From Tsukamurella spumae (lineage in GTDB: Bacteria; Actinomycetota; Actinomycetes; Mycobacteriales; Mycobacteriaceae): a stretch of DNA of 64,000 bases. The stretch covers positions 62,001-126,000 of the forward strand of contig NZ_JAAXOQ010000005.1 in assembly GCF_012396015.1 (NCBI RefSeq), read 5' to 3'. The translations under genes and the position numbers were made by a program. Below the pieces are notes generated by a model, which saw only the letters and a list, made by a program, of their open reading frames with translations, ran no database searches and was not told where the DNA came from. Below are positions 59,268 through 64,000 of this stretch, piece by piece; within the stretch, counting starts at the first letter, position 1; each line of letters opens with the position of its first letter.

Positions 59268-60680
59268 GTGAAGAGCACCGTCGAGCAGCTGAGCCCGACT
59301 CGCGTCCGCCTGAGTGTCGAGGTTCCCTTCGACGAGCTCGCGCCCGATTTCGATCGCGCCTATGAGACGCTCGCGCAGCAGGTCAACATCCCCGGCTTCC
59401 GCAAGGGCAAGGCCCCCGCGAAGCTGATCGAGGCGCGCGTCGGCCGCGATGCCGTGCTCTCGCAGGTGATCAACGACGCGCTGCCCGGCAAGTACAGCCA
59501 GGCCGTCCTCGACGCCGAGGTCAAGGCTCTGGGGCAGCCCGAGATCGACATCGACAAGCTCGAGTACGGCGAGACCTTCTCGTTCACCGCCGAGGTCGAC
59601 GTGCGCCCGGAGATCACGCTGCCCGACTACTCGGCCATCGAGGTCGAGGTCCCGTCGCTCGAGGTGACGGATGCCGATGTCGACGAGCAGATCGAGGGCC
59701 TGCGCGCCCGCTTCGGCACCCTCAAGGGCGTCGAGCGCGCCGTCGAGACCGGCGACTTCATCACCATCGACCTGTCGGCCACCGTCGACGGTGCGGACGT
59801 CGAGGACGCCAAGACCACCGGTCTGTCGCACGAGGTCGGCAACGGCCAGCTGATCGACGGCCTCGACGAGGCGGTCGTCGGCCTGTCGGCGGGCGAGTCG
59901 AAGACCTTCCCGACCACCCTGGTGGCCGGCGAGTTCGCGGGCAAGGAGGCGGACGTCACCGTCGTCGTCGGTTCCGTCAAGGAGCGCGAGCTGCCCGAGC
60001 TGGACGACGAGTTCGCCCAGCTGGCGAGCGAGTTCGACACCGTCGACGAGCTGCGCGCCGACCTGCGTGAGCGCGTCGAGCAGAACAAGAAGCTGGGCCA
60101 GGCCGCGGACATCCGCGACGCCGTGCTCGACAAGCTGCTCGAGTCCGTCGAGGTCCCGCTGCCCGAGGCCGTCGTCAAGGAGCAGACCGACGCCAACGTG
60201 CACGACGTGCTGCACCAGGTGGGCCACAACGAGGAGCTCCTCGAGACCGCGCTCAAGGCGCAGGGCACCACGCGCGAGGAGTTCGAGAACCAGGCCCGCG
60301 AGTCGGCCGAGAAGCAGGTGAAGGTCCAGCTGCTGCTCGACGCGATCGCGGACGCCCAGGACGTGCAGGTCGACCAGCAGGAGCTGCAGGAGCACATCCT
60401 GTTCCAGTCGCAGCGCTACGGTGTGCAGCCCGCCGAGTTCATCCAGCAGATCCAGCAGGCCGGGCAGCTGCCCGCCCTGTTCCAGGAGGTCCGCCGGGGC
60501 AAGGGCCTCGCGGACGTCGTGCTCGAGGTGACGGTCAAGGACGCCGACGGCAACGCCGTCGACACCAAGGCCCTGTTCGACCGTGACGACGCCGGCGAGG
60601 AGCTGGCCGAGGAGGCCGCGTCCGAGGAGGCCGTGGTCGCCGAGGCCGAGGAGATCACCGCCGAGGACTCCGCGAAGTAG
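59268..60680 (+). CDS. tig: Trigger factor
   Basis: A 470-residue ribosome-bound chaperone and peptidyl-prolyl isomerase. The ribosome-docking loop G-F-R-K-G-K-A-P is at about residues 45-52, an FKBP-type domain at about 160-245 and a long helical chaperone domain follows, with an acidic Glu/Ala C-terminal tail. GTG 59268 has GAGGAGAACGA upstream and gives the M. tuberculosis-like length (466 aa). It lies directly before clpP1P2 and clpX, the usual arrangement. Confidence 0.96.
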   Translation: MKSTVEQLSPTRVRLSVEVPFDELAPDFDRAYETLAQQVNIPGFRKGKAPAKLIEARVGRDAVLSQVINDALPGKYSQAVLDAEVKALGQPEIDIDKLEYGETFSFTAEVDVRPEITLPDYSAIEVEVPSLEVTDADVDEQIEGLRARFGTLKGVERAVETGDFITIDLSATVDGADVEDAKTTGLSHEVGNGQLIDGLDEAVVGLSAGESKTFPTTLVAGEFAGKEADVTVVVGSVKERELPELDDEFAQLASEFDTVDELRADLRERVEQNKKLGQAADIRDAVLDKLLESVEVPLPEAVVKEQTDANVHDVLHQVGHNEELLETALKAQGTTREEFENQARESAEKQVKVQLLLDAIADAQDVQVDQQELQEHILFQSQRYGVQPAEFIQQIQQAGQLPALFQEVRRGKGLADVVLEVTVKDADGNAVDTKALFDRDDAGEELAEEAASEEAVVAEAEEITAEDSAK

Positions 60681-60696
60681 GCCCGTCGCACGATCG

Positions 60697-60728
60697 CCCC
60701 GCAGCCGGAATCGGCTGCGGGGCTTTCT
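60697..60728 (+). terminator. Terminator of tig
   Basis: CCCCGCAGCCG (60697-60707), loop GAAT, CGGCTGCGGGG (60712-60722), then CTTTCT: a perfect 11-bp stem with a T-rich tail, 17 bp after the stop. Confidence 0.8.
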
Positions 60729-60818
60729 GCCCTCAGCGGAGCCGGGCGCGCCGGGGGACGTTCCGTCCCTGTGCGTTCGTTAGTGTCGATGTCAGCAAAG
60801 AAAGGCAGGGAGCAGCGG

Positions 60819-61412
60819 ATGACCTCCAACCCCATCATGCGGACCGGACTCGCCGGTTTGAACCTCAACGATTCGGTGTACAGCCGCCTCCTGGAGTCGC
60901 GGATCATCTTCCTCGGCAGTGAGGTGAACGACGACATCGCGAACCAGCTCTGCGCGCAGATGCTGCTGCTCTCCGCGGAGGATCCGACCAAGGACATCAA
61001 CCTCTACATCAACTCGCCCGGCGGCAGCATCTCCGCCGGCATGGCGATCTTCGACACCATGGAGTTCGTCGAGTGCGATGTCGCGACCTACGCGATGGGC
61101 ATGGCGGCGTCGATGGGCGAGTTCCTGCTCGCCGCGGGCGCCAAGGGCAAGCGCTACGCGCTCCCGCACGCGCGCATCATGATGCATCAGCCGTCCGCAG
61201 GCATCGGCGGCACCGCGGCCGATATCGCGATCCAGGCCGAGCTCTACCGCAAGACCAAGATCGAGATGAACCGCCTCAATGCGCAGTTCACCGGCCAGTC
61301 GATCGAGAAGATCGAGGCCGACGCGGACCGCGACAACTGGTTCACGGCCGAGGAGGCCCGCGATTACGGCTTCGTCGACCACGTCGTCAGCCGCGCGAGC
61401 GCCGTCAAGTAG
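60819..61412 (+). CDS. clpP1: ATP-dependent Clp protease proteolytic subunit 1
   Basis: A 197-residue serine protease subunit. The catalytic Ser is in G-M-A-A-S-M-G-E (about residue 96), His in I-M-M-H-Q-P (about 121) and Asp in the segment before A-E-D-A/A-D-A-D-R-D-N. In mycobacteria ClpP1 works only as a mixed ClpP1P2 complex with ClpX or ClpC1. ATG 60819 has GCAGGGAGC upstream; ATG 60789 is possible and adds ten residues. Confidence 0.95.
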   Translation: MTSNPIMRTGLAGLNLNDSVYSRLLESRIIFLGSEVNDDIANQLCAQMLLLSAEDPTKDINLYINSPGGSISAGMAIFDTMEFVECDVATYAMGMAASMGEFLLAAGAKGKRYALPHARIMMHQPSAGIGGTAADIAIQAELYRKTKIEMNRLNAQFTGQSIEKIEADADRDNWFTAEEARDYGFVDHVVSRASAVK

Positions 61413-61430
61413 CGAGAGGACTTCACTTCA

Positions 61431-62093
61431 ATGACCGACGGTTTCCCCCAGAACACGGCGCAGGGTCTGCACCTGCCGCCGCAGTCCCGCTACACGATTC
61501 CGCAGTTCTTCGAGCGCGCCGCCAACGGTGAGCAGCGGGTCATGGACCCGTACGCCAAGCTCTTCGACGAGCGCATCATCTTCCTCAAGACCCAGGTCGA
61601 CGAGGTCTCGGCGAACGACGTGATGGCGCAGCTGCTGGTGCTCGAGTCCCAGGACCCGGACCGCGACATCACGCTGTACATCAACTCGCCCGGCGGCAGC
61701 GTCTACGACGCGCTCGGCATCTACGACACGATGCAGTACGTCCACTGCGACGTGGCGACGGTCGTGCTCGGCACCGCGGCCTCCGCGGCGGCCATCCTGC
61801 TCGCCGGCGGCACGCCGGGTAAGCGCGCCGCGCTGCCCAACTCGACGGTGCTCATCCACCAGCCGCGCAGCGGCGGCGGTGCCCGCGGGCAGGTCTCGGA
61901 CCTGGAGATCCAGGCGGCCGAGATCGAGCGCGTGCGCAACCGACTCGACGAGATCCTGGCGAACCACACGGGCCAGACCTTCGAGCAGATCCGCAAGGAC
62001 ACCGACCGCGACAACATCCTCACGGCCGACCAGGCCAAGGAGTACGGCATCGTCGACACGGTGTTCCCGTACCGCAAGGCGTCCGCCAAGTAA
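61431..62093 (+). CDS. clpP2: ATP-dependent Clp protease proteolytic subunit 2
   Basis: A 220-residue subunit. The catalytic Ser is in [11 protein letters not shown] (about residue 111) and His in L-I-H-Q-P-R-S-G (about 143). The longer N-terminus ([14 protein letters not shown]) distinguishes ClpP2 from ClpP1. It lies 18 bp after clpP1 in the same operon. Confidence 0.95.
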   Translation: MTDGFPQNTAQGLHLPPQSRYTIPQFFERAANGEQRVMDPYAKLFDERIIFLKTQVDEVSANDVMAQLLVLESQDPDRDITLYINSPGGSVYDALGIYDTMQYVHCDVATVVLGTAASAAAILLAGGTPGKRAALPNSTVLIHQPRSGGGARGQVSDLEIQAAEIERVRNRLDEILANHTGQTFEQIRKDTDRDNILTADQAKEYGIVDTVFPYRKASAK

Positions 62094-62106
62094 TTCGAGC
62101 GGGTGA

Positions 62107-62150
62107 CCGGGGGCGCGACACGCCGCGTGAGCGGGTTCCGCGACCCCCGG
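62107..62150 (+). terminator. Candidate terminator after clpP2
   Basis: CCGGGGGCGCG (62107-62117) pairs with CGCGACCCCCGG (62139-62150) with one bulged A and a 21-nt loop. No T run follows, so partial readthrough to clpX is possible. Confidence 0.35.
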
Positions 62151-62278
62151 CGCCACCTGCAGCAAGCTGTTCATATCGGTCGCCGGGAGTTCGGTTCGCG
62201 GGTACCGTCGACATCAGAGATCGGCTGCCCTCGGGACCGCGGGCAGGCCAGTCATCGGCAAGGGAAGTAGGGCACGGC

Positions 62279-63553
62279 ATGGCACGGATCGGGGACGGCG
62301 CAGACCTGTTGAAGTGCTCCTTCTGCGGAAAGAGCCAGAAGCAGGTCAAGAAGCTGATCGCCGGTCCCGGCGTGTACATCTGCGATGAGTGCATCGACCT
62401 GTGCAACGAGATCATCGAGGAGGAGCTCGCGGAGTCCAGCGATGTGAAGCTGGACGAGCTCCCCAAGCCGGTCGAGATCCGCGACTTCCTCGACAACTAC
62501 GTGATCGGGCAGGACTCGGCGAAGCGGAATCTCGCGGTGGCGGTCTACAACCACTACAAGCGGATCCAGGCGGGCGAGCGCAAGGACGCGCGCGGCGAGA
62601 ACGTGGAGCTGGCGAAGTCCAACATCCTCATGCTCGGCCCCACGGGCTGCGGCAAGACCTACCTCGCGCAGACGCTGGCGAAGATGCTCAACGTGCCCTT
62701 CGCCATCGCCGACGCCACCGCGCTCACCGAGGCGGGCTACGTCGGCGAGGACGTGGAGAACATCCTCCTCAAGCTGATCCAGGCCGCCGACTACGACGTC
62801 AAGCGCGCCGAGACCGGCATCATCTACATCGACGAGGTCGACAAGATCGCCCGCAAGAGCGAGAACCCGTCCATCACGCGCGACGTGTCCGGCGAGGGCG
62901 TGCAGCAGGCGCTGCTGAAGATCCTCGAGGGCACGCAGGCCAGCGTCCCGCCGCAGGGCGGCCGCAAGCACCCGCACCAGGAGTTCATCCAGATCGACAC
63001 GACGAACGTGCTGTTCATCGTCGCCGGAGCCTTCGCCGGGCTGGAGAAGGTCGTGGGCGACCGGATCGGCAAGCGGGGCCTGGGGTTCGGCAACGAGGTG
63101 CGCACCAAGAGCGAGGTCGACACCGTCGACCACTTCGCCGACGTGCTGCCCGAGGACCTGATCAAGTTCGGCCTGATCCCGGAGTTCATCGGCCGGCTTC
63201 CCGTCATCGCCTCCGTGTCCAACCTGGACAAGGAGTCGCTGGTGTCGATCCTGTCGGAGCCGAAGAACGCCCTGGTCAAGCAGTATCAGCGCCTGTTCGA
63301 GATGGACGGCGTGGAGCTCGAGTTCGACGAGGACGCCCTCGGTGCCATCGCCGATCAGGCCATCCATCGCGGTACCGGTGCCCGCGGGCTCCGCGCGATC
63401 ATGGAAGAGGTCCTCAACCCCGTGATGTTCGACATCCCCTCGCGTGACGATGTCGCGAAGGTCGTGGTCACGGGGGAGACGGTGCGCGACAACGTGCTGC
63501 CCACCATCGTGCCCCGCAAGCGCTCGCACGAGCGCCGCGAGAAGAGCGCCTGA
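62279..63553 (+). CDS. clpX: ATP-dependent Clp protease ATP-binding subunit ClpX
   Basis: A 424-residue AAA+ unfoldase feeding ClpP1P2. The N-terminal zinc-binding domain has C-S-F-C-G-K (about 14-19) and C-D-E-C (about 40-43). Walker A is G-P-T-G-C-G-K-T (about 120-127), Walker [10 protein letters not shown] (about 181-189), and the R-K-S-E-N-P loop and sensor-2 G-A-R-G-L-R-A follow. The 185-bp gap to clpP2 suggests it has its own promoter. Confidence 0.96.
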   Translation: MARIGDGADLLKCSFCGKSQKQVKKLIAGPGVYICDECIDLCNEIIEEELAESSDVKLDELPKPVEIRDFLDNYVIGQDSAKRNLAVAVYNHYKRIQAGERKDARGENVELAKSNILMLGPTGCGKTYLAQTLAKMLNVPFAIADATALTEAGYVGEDVENILLKLIQAADYDVKRAETGIIYIDEVDKIARKSENPSITRDVSGEGVQQALLKILEGTQASVPPQGGRKHPHQEFIQIDTTNVLFIVAGAFAGLEKVVGDRIGKRGLGFGNEVRTKSEVDTVDHFADVLPEDLIKFGLIPEFIGRLPVIASVSNLDKESLVSILSEPKNALVKQYQRLFEMDGVELEFDEDALGAIADQAIHRGTGARGLRAIMEEVLNPVMFDIPSRDDVAKVVVTGETVRDNVLPTIVPRKRSHERREKSA

Positions 63554-63619
63554 TTCCCACGCGCCAGCGGGTATCCTGAGCGATACGGATTAACTGTTTC
63601 GTACATTAGGAGCTGTGGC

Positions 63620-64000
63620 ATGCCTGGCGAGATCGTCCTTCTCAACGGTCCGAACCTGAATCTGCTGGGACAGCGCGAGCCCGACACGTACGGGCGGGAG
63701 ACGCTCGACGACGTGGTCGCGCTGGCTCGTTCGCGGGCGGAGCGATTCGGTCTGAAGGTGCGCGCGGAGCAGTCGAACCACGAAGGCGCTCTGATCGATT
63801 GGGTTCACGAGGCGCGCCTGGGTGCGGTGGGAGTGGTGATCAACCCCGGCGGTTACACCCACACCTCCGTGGCACTGCGCGATGCGCTGGTGACCCTGGA
63901 GGTCCCGCTCGTCGAGGTCCACATCAGCAACGTCCACGCCCGCGAGGCGTTCCGCAGTCACTCGTACGTCTCGCCGGTCGCCACCGGCGTGATCGCCGGA
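63620..64000 (+). CDS. aroQ: Type II 3-dehydroquinate dehydratase, N-terminal part (3' end outside window)
   Basis: The first 127 residues of a ~145-residue shikimate-pathway enzyme that dehydrates 3-dehydroquinate. Substrate and catalytic blocks are complete as far as seen: [13 protein letters not shown] (about 8-20), the catalytic Tyr in D-T-Y-G-R-E-T-L (about 22-29), [11 protein letters not shown] (about 50-60), [11 protein letters not shown] (about 75-85) and [11 protein letters not shown]. The ATG has TAGGAGC upstream. The frame is still open at the window edge. Confidence 0.95.
   Translation, partial: MPGEIVLLNGPNLNLLGQREPDTYGRETLDDVVALARSRAERFGLKVRAEQSNHEGALIDWVHEARLGAVGVVINPGGYTHTSVALRDALVTLEVPLVEVHISNVHAREAFRSHSYVSPVATGVIAG

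Overview
The window is high-GC DNA from a mycolic-acid-containing actinomycete (order Mycobacteriales). A genus such as Tsukamurella, Gordonia or Rhodococcus would fit, but that is inference, not proof. The evidence is the gene content and order at both ends. From left to right come NAD-glutamate dehydrogenase, a hot-dog thioesterase, a conserved hypothetical, aglA, glbO, an HNH protein, a DUF5130 protein, pepN, a CPWC thiol oxidoreductase, rpiB and nei; at the far right come tig, clpP1, clpP2 and clpX. This is the Rv2476c-to-Rv2457c neighbourhood of Mycobacterium tuberculosis, recalled from knowledge of that genome and not searched here.

Layout. 1-16 kb: conserved core, with a MerR/DUF4188 pair and an MFS/YchJ-like pair inserted. 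16-32 kb: a LysB-like esterase, small envelope proteins, a frameshifted Cys-rich membrane protein, a two-component system divergent from a small membrane protein and a cytochrome P450, then a four-gene operon (24.4-29.3 kb) whose products fit the oxidative arginine route (arginine 2-monooxygenase, amide hydrolase, guanidinobutyrase, APC permease), with a divergent XRE-cupin regulator. 32-45.5 kb: tRNA-Gly(TCC), a DUF222/HNH protein, an acyltransferase, a phosphodiesterase-like enzyme, peptidase E, a three-gene metal-chelate/cobalamin-type ABC importer, and a BenE transporter with a divergent XRE-cupin regulator.

45,501-56,080: a compact 10.6-kb integrated element bounded by a 27-bp direct repeat that forms the 3' end of a tRNA-Pro(TGG) gene. 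All genes run in one direction: tyrosine integrase, excisionase-like protein, RecA-like ATPase with an iteron-like octamer cluster, HNH nuclease, large terminase, portal, MuF-like protein, scaffold-like protein, major capsid protein and two head-tail connector candidates. There are no tail, baseplate, holin or lysin genes. This matches the logic of a capsid-forming phage satellite (cf-PICI type) that would take tails from a helper phage, and it is the most interesting object in the window.

56-64 kb: a return to host genes: DUF1361, DUF488, type-5 uracil-DNA glycosylase, DUF1304, trigger factor, the ClpP1P2/ClpX protease and the start of aroQ. No CRISPR array or rRNA was seen, and no stretch over 300 bp lacks an assigned feature.
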